64,000 nucleotides of DNA from Telmatactis stephensoni (Eukaryota > Cnidaria > Anthozoa > Actiniaria > Isophelliidae). Position 1 is the stretch's first letter. Every line of letters starts with the position of its first letter. This document shows positions 11,620-23,800 of the stretch, one piece after another. Below the pieces are notes generated by a model. The model ran no database searches. It was not told where the DNA came from and worked only from the letters and a program-made list of their open reading frames with translations. The position numbers and the translations under genes were made by a program. Where the stretch lies: contig JALIZF010001498.1 of assembly GCA_029948255.1 (NCBI GenBank), positions 186,001-250,000 of the forward strand, in the 5' to 3' direction.

Positions 11620-12150
11620 TTAGTGTAACCTGGAAGAGAGAATTCTTGTTTCGTGTAAAGACAACTATTTATCAGTGTCATTCTACTCTACATAATACAA
11701 AAAAAAAAAAAAAACAAGATGCCACAATACTGTCAAGACAGAAAAATCTAAATATAATTTTCTGCAATGTCTAATTGTTTAATTGAAGGATGTTGAATTA
11801 GGTTCAGTATTTATGTGAATGAAATCAGTTTGAGGGATTTTTGCATCCTATTTCTGAGAATTATGAAGCACTTACTACTAAGTCAATTATAAAATCTGAC
11901 ACAAATATCTGAATAAATATCACTATGGTCACTGAGTTGAAAGCCTTATAATTCTCAGGAGACTGAAGGGCAAGAAATAAAGCTTGATCTATAGTCTTTA
12001 TTTCAACTTTTACAACAAAATGCAATCTTTGTTTGCCTATTACCACAGCAAGCCCAATTCATTTGAATCAAAAATGTCAAAATAAAACAAAGTATTTAAA
12101 ATTATTATTATATTTAAATGGGAGCTCCGCTATTAGGTAGTACCTAATTT
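11620..12150 (+). repeat. Direct repeat copy B, complete
   Basis: This is the uninterrupted counterpart of copy A. It runs from AGTGTAACCTGGAAGAG to GGGAGCTCCGCTATTAGG. The block CCCAATTCATTTGAATCAA is shared with 11510-11528, the displaced 3' end of copy A. There is no convincing coding sequence. Confidence 0.65.
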
Positions 12151-13009
12151 TTATATTAACAACAATATCAATTTCTTCTTCCATTTCTAGCGACGCTTCG
12201 CATGCTAGCCAGGTGTGCGGTTGGATGCAAGATGTCTAACAAACGCAATTTATCGATACGAGCTTGAAAACAAAGATTTTACCACAGGCTCCAATCAAAA
12301 TTGGTTTATTATTAGTACTCCAAACTCCAAAAACAAAAACAAACAAACAAACAAAAAACACAAACAAAAACAAGCGAAGCAAAACAAAAACCAGACACAA
12401 ACAAAGCTAAACAAATATTTTTCGATATTTTTTCCTGTATCATATTGCATAGAGTGATGGCACTTAATCCGTGAAACAAAATTTATTAGTCAGTGTCTAA
12501 TAGTCTAATCAAAACAAAACAAAACAAAACAATGGAAATAGTGTCTACTAATATCTGTTAGACTAATATCTATTTCACGGATTAAGTGCCATCACTCTAA
12601 GTGCCATCACTCTAAGCAACTAGAGTACAAATACTAAAAGCGTGCAACATAAAAAAAGTCCTAAATAGAGATAAGTTTTGCAAATTCTATTTTCTATTTA
12701 ATTAGTGCCATTTAGTACTAAATAGTGCAAAGTATTGCATGCTTTTATTTAGTGTTTGTACTCTATCAATCAGGTGTTAAAATCTTCCGACATTGAGTGA
12801 CAAAGTTCGGTATTTTAACGGTTATGATAACAACCTAACACATCAACAACAAACAAAACAAAAATCTGTGTGATTGAACAATCAAATCAAGTGTATTGTG
12901 CTTTTTGATGAAAAAGTGCATGACCCATCCATTGGGGTTCAACGTTTTGGCCAAGTAAGAAGTCTTGCTACAGCAGTGCAATTACACCACAACCCAGCTA
13001 ACTTGAATC

Positions 13010-13330
13010 CTTTGAACTCAAAAACCCCACTATCTCGAACACAAGCCCATTTCCCTTAGTCATTATTCATTCAATTACTATCGGTTATCTCGAACCCTCG
13101 CTATCTCGAACACAAAACCATTTCCCTTGAGTCATTTTTTCAGTCAATTACTATGGGTTATCTCGAACCCCCACTATCTCGAACACAAAACCATTTCCCT
13201 TGAGTCATTTTTTCAGTCAATTACTATCGGTTATCTCGAACCCCCGCTATCTCGAACACAAACCCATTTCCCTTGAGTCATTATTCATTCAAATACTATC
13301 GGTTAAGTCGAACCTCCGCTATCTCGAACA
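13010..13330 (+). repeat. 72-bp tandem repeat, about 4.5 copies
   Basis: CTATCTCGAACAC recurs at 13030, 13101, 13174, 13247 and 13319, spacing 71-73 bp. Each unit also carries CCATTTCCCTT, GTCATT and GGTTATCTCGAACC. It lies 190 bp past the TRPA stop codon, so it may be within the TRPA 3' UTR or just beyond. Confidence 0.85.
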
Positions 13331-13519
13331 ATATTAAATAATAAAATAAATATATAACTGCTTATTTAAGTGTCCAAGTCTTCTAGCGCTTGCGCACTAA
13401 TTGGGGAACACTGTACTCTCACACACACTACCTCTACATTTAGTTTTCCTTGGAAGTTCAAGTCAGCGAGGTTCTGCTGTATTTTGCCGTCCATGCACGC
13501 TAAATTCAGCAATTATAAT

Positions 13520-14853
13520 TCAATCTTGAGGATCTTGTAACCCGTCAGTTGCCTTGGTCCCGAACGAAAACGCAGTGGATGTCAAGCTTCCAAGGAAATC
13601 ACGTGGACTTGTGACAAGCTCTGTTAACTTTTTGCCGTCGCCATTTTCAGCCTTCAGTGTTTTTAGAGTTTCTCCTTGCTCACGTAACAATTGCAGAATC
13701 GAGGTCACTGTTTTGTGAATTTCTTCGATTCTAAAATTCAAAACAAAATTTCAACATGTTATGCCCTTGTCGTACCTCTAGTTATTCCAAATGCAACAAA
13801 TGCTGTTGACTGCGTGCGATTCTGGCTCAACAGTCAAGCAGAATGTAGACTGTTTACGATGCTGAAAATGCAGCTCTGCGGCAACTAATTTTTTTGATAG
13901 TCCGCGATGTACAAAAATACGTTTATGTCATTGTGAGTTTCGTCTATTGGAATCTAAAACGCACCAGACGATTATATATATACTGATCTCGAAATGACCG
14001 ATATGGATTTCAGTTCGATTGGTTTAGCTAAGTAGGTTAAGGGTGCATGTGAATGGTCAACACGAAACTTCGCGAGACAAGCGTTTTTACTGCTAGACTT
14101 TTTTTTCTGGCTTTCTTTGCAATAATTCGAATGACCGAGACAGCTTTTGGGCTAAAAAGAGACTCGTAAAATTGGGCTGAAATTTTGCGAGATCCCGATT
14201 TTTTGGGAAACCACCCATCACCCCGACGACTCTTCTTACTCTGCTGCTTGATCGTCCAGTCTATCGTTCAGATGTGCTATTTCGGGTGACTTCTTGGATT
14301 CTTCTTCTCTCTCTTCTTCATTCCTACTCCCAAAACCAACAAGGGCATCGTACATCTTAAAAACAAATAAATCTCAACTATTTAACGACGAAGTTTGTAA
14401 TTCAACTTATGTGCCCCATTCCCCCCGAAAGTCATCTTCCAGGTAAATCAAAGAAGCACCCTCGATCTGTCCCCACCATTGTCACTGCATGTCAAGAGAT
14501 TAAACAGAAGGATATGAGAAACACCTTAATAAACCGGCGTGAGTCGAACAACGAACCTCTGGTAGTATAGTATACAGCAGTTTCCGTATGACTGTGAGAA
14601 CGGAATGCCGGTTACAGCAGGAACTACGTACGTTTTTATAGGCATCGCGGCATGGCGCGGTCCGTCTCACAATCACACGAAATTTGAAACTGCAAATTGG
14701 TTCTTAACTGGTCCAGTTTGACAAATAGTGAGGTCGGCATACTTTGGTAATAATCGAAGTATCTTCGTTAGGATACTCGGTCACGTTGTTCATGTTAAAA
14801 CGTCTAAGTAGCCAGACAGGCAGTGCATTCTCGATGTCAATGAGCAGCTCAAC
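13520..14853 (-). other. TRPA1: TRPA exons 27-29: C-terminal cytoplasmic tail
   Basis: Exons 14743-14853, 14240-14355 and 13520-13730. The tail carries an acidic run ([11 protein letters not shown]) and a probable coiled coil ([20 protein letters not shown]), consistent with the C-terminal coiled coil of TRPA tetramers. The donor of 14240-14355 (GCAGA/GTAAGA) includes an in-frame TAA, so an unspliced transcript would stop at this junction. Confidence 0.88.
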
Positions 14854-17800
14854 CTGCAGGAAAACAACATTACATTAAAATGCGTCATTATACTGAGCGT
14901 TTTCTTAACATATTCGACTTGTAGCCTGCGTAGCGGCGTAAGGGGAAGGGGAAGAAAGGGGAATGGGGAGAGGAATAGGAGGGAACTCTTCTTCCTCTCC
15001 CCAATCCCCTTTCTTCCCCTTCCCCTTACGCCGCTACGCAGGCTATTCGACTTGGAACTGAACCTGAATAAGCTATTCAGTAATTGAGGTTTTGGCATTG
15101 AGTCCAAATATTCTCCCTAAAACTTCTCTTTTTGAGTTCTTTTGTATGAATTTATAAGAAATACCGCTTTAAAATGCACCAGTATGCGTGCCTCCCCAGT
15201 CCTCCTCAATATAGTCCTCCTCAATGAAAACATTCGGCACAGTCAAACAAAACCTTTGAAGGCGAAACTTATAAGCACAGAAGGTAAACTCAGTCCCCCA
15301 AAAATTGGGTAAGGACTTTGTAGTATATTCTATTGTCTTTCTTTTTCTCCTAGTACTTTTGTGATTTCTCCCGTGCTCAAAATTAAGCTCAAAGATATAT
15401 CGAAAAATCTAAAGAAAATAAATCAATTCAATTGCTTGGGATTCACGTGATCAAAACGCAGTCCACATGAAAGCTCGCGCATGCGTAACACAGAGAGCCC
15501 ACTGCAAAAGCCACAAGAACTGAGTAAGCATAATAAGTGCATATTGATAATTTTCTCCTGACTAATAAACGCATTCTTAAGGTCGATTAATGAATTTGGG
15601 CGTTGCGTATTCAATTCATAGTTGTACCTGCATGATATACCGGTCAATTAGAGCATTTTTCTCGATGGAGTTGATATCTCCTACAGCCAAACCAACCTGT
15701 GGTAATCGAACGAAAAAACGTGAACTATCGGCCTTTACTCCTTTTTGATAAGACGTTTTAGACATTATAGGCAGATCTTTTAGTGTATGCAAGGCCTATT
15801 CCGGGCCCTAAAATCGCCTAATTAAAATCGCCCAAAATCGCCTTAAGTTTTGAGCTTCTTTGGGGATAATTTTGCTTAAATCGCCTACGATCGCCCAAAA
15901 TTACGGCGATTCAACTCTGGGCGTAGGCCTTATACAAGAGTAAAGGCAGAAAAGTAAGTTAACAAACATCTAGGACGAATTCATTTGGGAGGGGAAGGGG
16001 GTCCAGCTTTCTTTTTCTCAGTCTCTTAACGGCCAACTGCGCAAGTTAGCCGGACGATCGAATGCATTGTAGATGATGGGAGTGATGATGATGATGATCA
16101 AGCTAAGAGGTTATAAGGTCTTGCTCACTGCTTTCATAGCTTACATCTGATTGCCACGCCATCCTTATCGTATTGTGAACTAACGTATCATATAACCTCT
16201 CTTATTAGACTAGAAAACAACTATATATATTAAAGTTTAACGAAAAAAAGTTTAAAAAGTTCCCAATATCGTCCAATCCAACACATAGTCCATTTTACAA
16301 AATCGTGATGAAAAATTTTTCACAAAAAGGGAAAATTATACGCGTTGTTTTCACTTAGTGTGCGCAAGTGTGCACCCATACAGAGTTAGTGCACACTATT
16401 CGACCAATCAGAGCGCGCGTTATTGGTAGCTATGTTATAATGTATCTTACCAACATGTTCATCATGATGATTGGCATCGTTAGAGAAAACAGAACCACCA
16501 GTACGTTAGCAAAGTATGGATAAAACAAATCACTCCATGGCATAAATACATCGGTGTAGTTCATCTCACCCAGCGTCATTATGAACATATTCATGAGAAT
16601 ATTTGGTAAAGTGTTGAACTCGGGATCCTAGGATAGCAGGAAGTGAGAACCAGGCTTTATTCTACACACGCATATCGACAATTCTATCGAGAATTGAGTT
16701 CGGAAATTGAATTTGCTCTTTGACTGTCTTCGGTAACGGTAATCAATTTCGGTAACGAGCAAGAGAGGCATTGGGAATTGAAGTGATGCGGCTTTAAAAC
16801 CGTGCTGTTTTTGTTTTGTTTTGTTTTGTTTTGTTTTGTTTTGTTTTGTTTTGTTTTGTTTTGTTTTGTTTTGTTTTGTTTTGTTTTGTTGTGTTGTGTT
16901 GTGTTGTATTGTGTTGTGTTGTGTTGTGTTGTGTTTTGTTTTGTTTTGTAGCGGTTGTGTTTTGTAGCGGTTGTGTTTTGTAGCGGTTGTGTTTTGTAGC
17001 GGTTGTGTTATGTTCGTCTTGTCTATTTCTCGTCTTCGTATTGTCTTCGTCCCGACTCCGTCTTGTCTTCGTCTTGTCTTCCTCCTGTCTTCGCCATGTC
17101 TTTGCACACTATTAAACGGCGTTTGGAGGGTGTTGGAGAGCGCTGCCAGAATTCTTCCCTGCTGTCAAAATATTAAGATGCGGAGCTGGGGGCGTGGCAT
17201 GCATGGCTGTGGCGTGGAAAAGAGCTGACTTCTTTCTTGCTATTGTTAGAAATACATACGTACCCTGTCAAATATTATGTGAAATGTCGCTCCGAACGCA
17301 ATAATGAAGAACATAAAAAGCACCAAGACCTGTGATAAGAAAATAAGTGATTTTACTATATGGCTAGATGATTTCCTGAATCCTGATTGGCTAACGCATG
17401 GTCTGTATTTTGCCATATCAGGACCGCTGTCCGGGATGAAAAGATTGCGTTTGCCAATTGTTTTAGCGGGACTTCTCAAAGCCATATAATAAATAAGTTA
17501 TTAACCTCGTTTGCTCAGTCTGTATGGGAAAATTCAGACCTCGGTCTTTTTGTACAGACCTCGCTGCGCTTGGTCCGTATTGTCAAGACCTCGCGGTCTG
17601 ATATTTTCCCATACAGACCTGGCGCTCGGTTGATAACCTTTTAATCTCTTGAGTACTATTATCCGAAGTTAAGGGGGCTTGTAGTAGGACAGAAATATCT
17701 CAAATGTTGAAAACGTATAGATCACTGACGAAAGCGTCCTGGCCATATAGCTAATACTTAATAATAAAATGCATTTTTAAAATGTGTACCGTAAGAGAGT

Positions 17801-20800
17801 TACGTTTTTGTATGACTAAAAACGTCGTGGGCACGGAACGGTACGTTCCGGTACTGACAGGGTCGCGGCGCGGTCCGTTCACTCTTATACAAACTGCCCT
17901 ACCAACTACGAGTTTTCCCGCAACACCCGTGAACGCTAAATCTCGTGACAATGTAATGACTTTAGAGTTACTTACCTTCATTAATGTTGTAAACATACGA
18001 TACAACATGATCACGTATTTTCCGTAAAAAGGGAGCCTGTTGGAAGATCAATTGTTTTAGCACTCAGATCGAAAAATCGCCATGATTTTTAGAAAAATCG
18101 CCGCTATTTTTATGAGTTGATTCGAACAAATTAAATTCAACTAGCAATAGAATCCTACTCATCAGCGCGCGTAAGTGGTCTAAAAATAGACAAAATTGAT
18201 ATGGGGCAACCTGGTACATCACCTGACACGCATGTCTTCTTCTCCTTGCTATGTCTTCCTAGGCTCATATATATTTCCCTTGCTTAACATCCTCCTTCTC
18301 CTCCTCCTCGTCTTCCCCTTTCTCATTCTCCTCCTCCTTCTCCACCATTTTCTCCTCTTCCTCCTTCTCGTCTTCCTCTCATTCTTCACCACTTCTTCCT
18401 CCTCCTCCTCGTCTTCCTCCTTCTCCACCATTTCTTCCTTTTCCTCGTCTTCCTCTTCCTTCTCCTTCAGCTCTTTCTCCTCCTCCCATTCCTCTTCATT
18501 CTTCTTGTCCTCTTGCTCCTCTTCCTCGGCCTAGCTCATCTTCCTCCTCCTCTTTCTCATTCTTCTTGTACTCCTCCGCCTTCCTGTCCACCACTTCTTT
18601 CTCCTTCTTCTCGTCTTCCTCTTCCTATCCTCCTCCTTCTCCACCACTTCTTCCTCCTCCTCGTTTTCCTCCTCTACCGTTTCCTCCTCTTGCTTGTCTT
18701 CCTCTTCCTTCTCCTCCACCTCTTCCTTCTCCTTCTCCTTCTCTTTATCCTTCTTCTCCCATTCCTCTTCATTATTCTTGTCCTCTTGCTCCTCTTCCTC
18801 GGCCTAGCTCTTCTTCCTCCTCCTCTTTCCCATTCTTCTTGTACTTCTCCCCTCTCTTTCTCCTCCTCCTCTTTATCAAAAATTTGTTCACAAAACTCCA
18901 TAATTACCTTCTAAAATACATGATCAGATTGATCCAACATGTAAAGATGCCAACGGCTGCGAACTCCTTCTGAAGTCCCCATTTACATTCACAGGGTGGT
19001 ACAACAGAAAGAAGGGATGTCACACATCCAATAATGTCTAGCCAGCTACTGAAGGAAGTGATGTAACGTAGTCTCTATATAAATAACATATACACCAGGT
19101 TTAATTTTAACCAAGAGACAATAATAGCATTATGGAACACAGATATCCCAAAGGCAGTCAGTTTAGATTGGTAACTTACTATAATCCTTTGAACAGGAAT
19201 GTTTGGTACTTTTGAATATGAACTGAGCACAGAATGTAGGGGGAGGGAAGAGGGCAGGGGAGGGAAGAGGGTAGGAAGAGGGGAGGGAGAATGTAGGGGG
19301 AGGGGAGGGAAGAATTGAAGGATAGGGAAGGACCTCTCACAGGCTCCTCAGAGCTATATAACATATGCATATGTACAGTTCTGTCCTCAGATATTGCCGT
19401 TTAAATAAATTAATTCCAACAAAGTGGCATACAAGTCAGTATTATTTCAAAGTGCAGTTTTCCTTTAGTGAAATACTCCAGTTCAAGTACTTAGCGTACA
19501 CACCTGGTAATAGACCTGAATAAGTTCCTTCAACATTTGAATAGCGATCGCAATGATGATGAAATACTGCAAGGCTTGAATTCCCTGTAGTTACATAACA
19601 ACAATAATTATTATAAAATATATATATATATAGCTAGTCAAGATTACCATGATATCAGTTTGAATTAGTACTTTGATCAATCCCAACTTTTTCTGTTTAC
19701 CCATGTTCAAAATTGAAACTACAAACTTAAAGACTCCCTTGGTTGTTTTGAGCGTGCGCTCGTAGTTGTTTTCAGCTCGTACTCTAGTGAGTGTGTTCGC
19801 TAGCTCCAAAAGTATTTGGATTTTTCGAACATTTTAGCGCGACGAACATGCAGCGAGTGGGCACACAGTCCACTCAGTGCCACAACTTTTTGCGCGCGCC
19901 CTTTGTTTTCCCCTTTAGTTTTCAGCCTCCTGTTCCCGATCCAACCATACGTTATATTTTAGAAAAGAAACATTTCGAAGCCATTACATGTAGTCTACGT
20001 TTGGGTCGCGCATGAGTGCATGGTGGATTATCAACAAATAACTGCATTCTTACCCAATGGTTAATATAGCACGTCTGGTCTTCCTAAAAACAAAAATAGA
20101 ATCATACAAAATTAATTATTCATTTGTGTTTTCTTATGAAGTAGCTTCATAGATGCTATAATGTTTGGCATACCAAATCCCAAATTGGTTTTCCGTCAGC
20201 TGTTCTGTTCAAAAAGCGTCCAGCGCAGTAGGTCTCGTCCTCGTCTTCCAGCATAGAATGTAGGTACGTCATTGGTAACAGTAACGATACGAAGAGTATC
20301 AGATTAATGATAAAAATTGGACAACCAAAGTTTTTCCTGTGATGGATGAAAGAATTAGAGATATTTAGATATAATGTTCCTTTTTTCTGTCTATGTATGA
20401 TGAATTCTTCTGCCTTCCCTGTCCGTCTATCAGGGGCGTATCCAAGGGGGGGTCCCAAGGTGCCCGTGATCCCCCTTTGAAAACAAAAAGATGATAGAAA
20501 TAAAAGAATCTGACTGGAGAAAGATTGAGAAATTGGAAGTGTGACCCCCCCTTTAGTGGAAAATGGAAAGTGTGACCCCCCTTTGAAATATTCTGGATAC
20601 ACCCCTGGTCTATCTAACTGGCTGGGTAGCTAGCCGAATGACTGACTAGCTGTTTTAATTTTCGGCCATGAAGTTGTTCGTTTGTTTAATTGTTTAAATG
20701 TTTGTTTGTTTGTTTGTTTGTTTGTTTGTTTGTTTGTTTGTTTGTTTGTTTGTTTGTTTGTTTGTTTGTTTGTTTGTTTGTTTGTTTGTTTGTTTGTTTG

Positions 20801-23800
20801 TTTGTTTGTTTGTTTGTTTGTTTGTTTGTTTGTTTGTTTGTTTGTTTGTTTGTTTGTTTGTTTGTTTGTTTGTTTGTTTGTTTGTTTGTTTGTTTGTTTG
20901 TTTGTTTGTTTGTTTGTTTGTTTGTTTGTTTGTTTGTTTGTTTGTTTGTTTGTTTGTTTGTTTGTTTGTTTGTTTGTTTGTTTGTTTGTTTGTTTGTTTG
21001 TTTGTTTGTTTGTTTGTTTGTTTGTTTGTTTGTTTGTTTGTTTGTTTGTTTGTTTGTTTGTTTGTTTGTTTGTTTGTTTGTTTGTTTGTTTGTTTGTTTG
21101 TTTGTTTGTTTGTTTGTTTGTTTGTTTGTTTGTTTGTTTATTTGTTTGTTTATTGATTGGTTGGCCATGGTTTGTTGGTTGGTTGGTTGGTTGGTTGGTT
21201 GGTTGGTTGGTTGGTTGGTTGGTTGGTTGGTTGGTTGGTTGGTTGGTTGGTTGGTTGGTTGGTTGGTAGCTCTAGAATCAGCTGGAATTTCTGTGGTATA
21301 TCAGTATTTCTGCACAAAATATGTTGCTGATAGAATAGACCTTTTGCGGCGCATCAACTGGTCACATGCGTGATACAAAATCCGCTACTCGCCAATGGCT
21401 TTCTCATTTAGATTTAATCCTGGGTTAAAGTCAATGGCTTTCTTTTAGATTTAAGCCTTGGTTAGCGCTAATCCACTATTGAACAACCAGGCCCTGGAAG
21501 TCAAAATACACACTGTGAAATCCAAAAGAAGGCAAATCACGCTTGGAATTATTTTTTTTCGTTTGTTTTTTGGCTTTACATTCTTTTACCCTCCAGTATA
21601 CATGCCTTGTAGGAGCAAGCATGACACAGTTGGTTGGAGCGCGCGCGGCTTTTGGTGCAAGAGGTCCCGCGAGTTCGATCCCCTTTAACTTCACGTCCTT
21701 TTTTCGACTAATTTCCTTTCCACGTAGCTTTAATAGCTTTAATAGCTTTAAAATGGAGCACTGATGGAGCTAGAGGGGGTAAAGGGCGCATTTTCAAACG
21801 CTTGATACATGAGCCTCTGGCTCGAGAGATCTGGGCAACCACTCCCCCTGATTTCGAAGTAAAACATTAGCCTTTGCCTTGCCTTTTTGGCAGTTTTTGT
21901 ACCATGTGACCTGTTGATGCAAAAGGCGTATAGTATTACAGTAGCTGAAAATTATTCTTACCATTTGGTGCTGAGGACAATGAAACAAAGTGGATGAGTC
22001 AAACATCTGTCTCGTCGGTGCTCTACCATACTCTACAAAATTGTAAACAAACATATATTACATACATTTTAGCTTCAGCTTATAAAAAAGGAAATTTCTG
22101 ACCACTTCAATATCCCTATGAGTTTTATAACAATCAGCTCCTTTCCTTTGCCGTTTCTTTTGACTATTGAGCGGCAACAGTCTGATGACATATTATTTGT
22201 GCTTAGTAATGATACCAATTGATAGAATGGAATATTCACCTTAAGTATTTCCAAAGATCCACGCCCTTCTTTTAGCGAGCTTTTATTTAAAATTAAGCTC
22301 AAGTCGTACTTTATCTGTAAAGAGACCATGAGATAAAACTAAGAGAAGCAAGAAGTTAGTGCTTGTTTGCTACACATATCTGATTATTGTTCTTCTCGTT
22401 CCTCCGGTTCTCACTATCAACATTAACACGAATTCTCTAACTCTTTGCTCACTTTAAATATCTAATTGACACTCTCCTGAAGGGGCTTTTCAGTGACAAT
22501 CACTCCACACTCACTACCACTTCATTCGATATACTCTACATACAGCACTCTACTCACATGTTGATTTTTGCCGAGGGAGGAAAAACTGGCGAACCCGGAG
22601 AAAAAATACCCTCGTGGCAATTCCCGTATGGCCTGAGCCGGTAATCGAACCCGTACCACAGTGGTGAAAGGCGAGCGAACCGCAACGCCACCCTTGCCAC
22701 GCTCATGATCACTTTCAGTACTTGTTTTGGTGAATTTTTGGCGTAGTGCGAACTACGACTCATATATGTTACCATTAGAGGCTACGGCCGGTGAAACTAT
22801 AAAAATGCATTGGATCTAACCGATCATGAGTCCATTTTTGTCGTTTGTGTATATTATTGTGCACCAGGGTAACAATGTTAAGATTTCTCTTTGCCAATAG
22901 ACGAGCATCGGCTGTGCATGATTTAATTTAAGGTGTATCACTGCATATCTATTGAACAAATGTAGATTCCATTTTTTCGTGCGTCTGTATTCTAATAGAT
23001 GCAGAGATGACGTCAAAACTGATGTGGTGAGAACAAAAAAAAGTACAGTTGTTCTCACCACATTTTGACGTTTTCTGTGCATCTAGAGTACAGACCCACG
23101 GAAAAATGGAATCTACTTTATAATCCATCGAAACATTTCAACCAATCACAGCGCGCGTAAGATTCAATGACGTCATCTATGCGTGTGTACTGTAATCACA
23201 CACGGTTCTCGACCAATCAGAAAGCGCGTAATATACCAGTTATTCTATAATATAAAATAGCACACAACGACTATTATACCTTGTAGTCTTTGTGGAATGG
23301 GTTTCCTTCTCGTTGGGTGCAGTTATCAAGTAAGCGCTGTGAGTAAATAATTTATAATTTGGTTTAAAGAGTACGGCACGCATTACATATTTCCTTAGGC
23401 AAAGGATCATTTCAAGTGACTCTCATATCGATGTTTGCAAATTATACTGAATGGACATTAATCATTAAAGAATCAAAATCCACTCAAATTAACTATTATT
23501 AACCCCAAAATTTTAAGAGGAACTCTATTTTTGTACGATGGCGATATATTTTTCTTGTAAAAAGAGTATTTTTCCAGAGTCAATATTGATTGATGTCTGT
23601 CCAATGCGTAGTCCAATCTACAATGAAGTCTAGGTAGTCGTGCTTCATCAGAATCGGTAGCCTGATTTCCAGATGGTCAGCGGTCCTCCGCTCTTGCTTC
23701 TTCCCACGAGAGGAGGAAGCGAAAGTGGAGGACAGTTCGCATAAAGCTACTGATCATATGTAGGGACATCCTTCGCCTCGTTCTGACTCAGGAAAAAAAG

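Larger units (their letters stand above)
4338..13519. other. Gene-free intergenic block built from nested repeats
   Basis: No reading frame here has exon-like structure or a recognisable protein. The block holds the palindromic element at 4634, a GC-rich hairpin at 5286, a CATA microsatellite near 5405, two diverged tandem copies of one repeat (6396-6780 plus 11475-11585, and 11620-12150), the 4.7 kb foldback at 6787-11472, A-rich tracts near 12330-12530 and a 72-bp tandem repeat at 13010-13330. It separates two convergent genes. Confidence 0.7.
15628..23336 (-). other. TRPA1: TRPA exons 16-26: linker, S1-S6, pore and TRP-box region
   Basis: Exons: 23280-23336, 22240-22314, 21962-22032, 20174-20336, 20054-20083, 19504-19584, 18908-19074, 17976-18036, 17264-17329, 16451-16627 and 15628-15696. 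S1 is in 20174-20336 ([20 protein letters not shown]), followed by an extracellular loop with Cys and an N-glycosylation motif (NRT). S2 is [14 protein letters not shown]3 and S4 are in 18908-19074, S5 is [20 protein letters not shown]. The pore and S6 are in one exon, 16451-16627. The acidic filter residue is Glu (about residue 939) in LGE; human TRPA1 has Asp at this position (from memory). Confidence 0.93.

Noticed and set aside
13010..13330. CRISPR-like array
   Set aside because: The whole 72-bp unit is repeated, with no unique spacers, in an animal genome.
16628..17107. Lys/Thr/Gln-rich frame on the minus strand
   Set aside because: Translation of the GTTTT repeat; it overlaps the acceptor side of the TRPA pore exon.
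18196..18973. Ser/Phe/Leu-rich and Glu/Arg-rich frames
   Set aside because: Translation of the polypyrimidine tract in a TRPA intron.
20682..21373. Long frames of CLFV and NKQT type on both strands
   Set aside because: Direct translation of the TTTG microsatellite.
21611..21690. Possible tRNA gene
   Set aside because: Same reasoning: tRNA-like head of a SINE with a TAGCTTTAA tail and an inverted copy at 26921.
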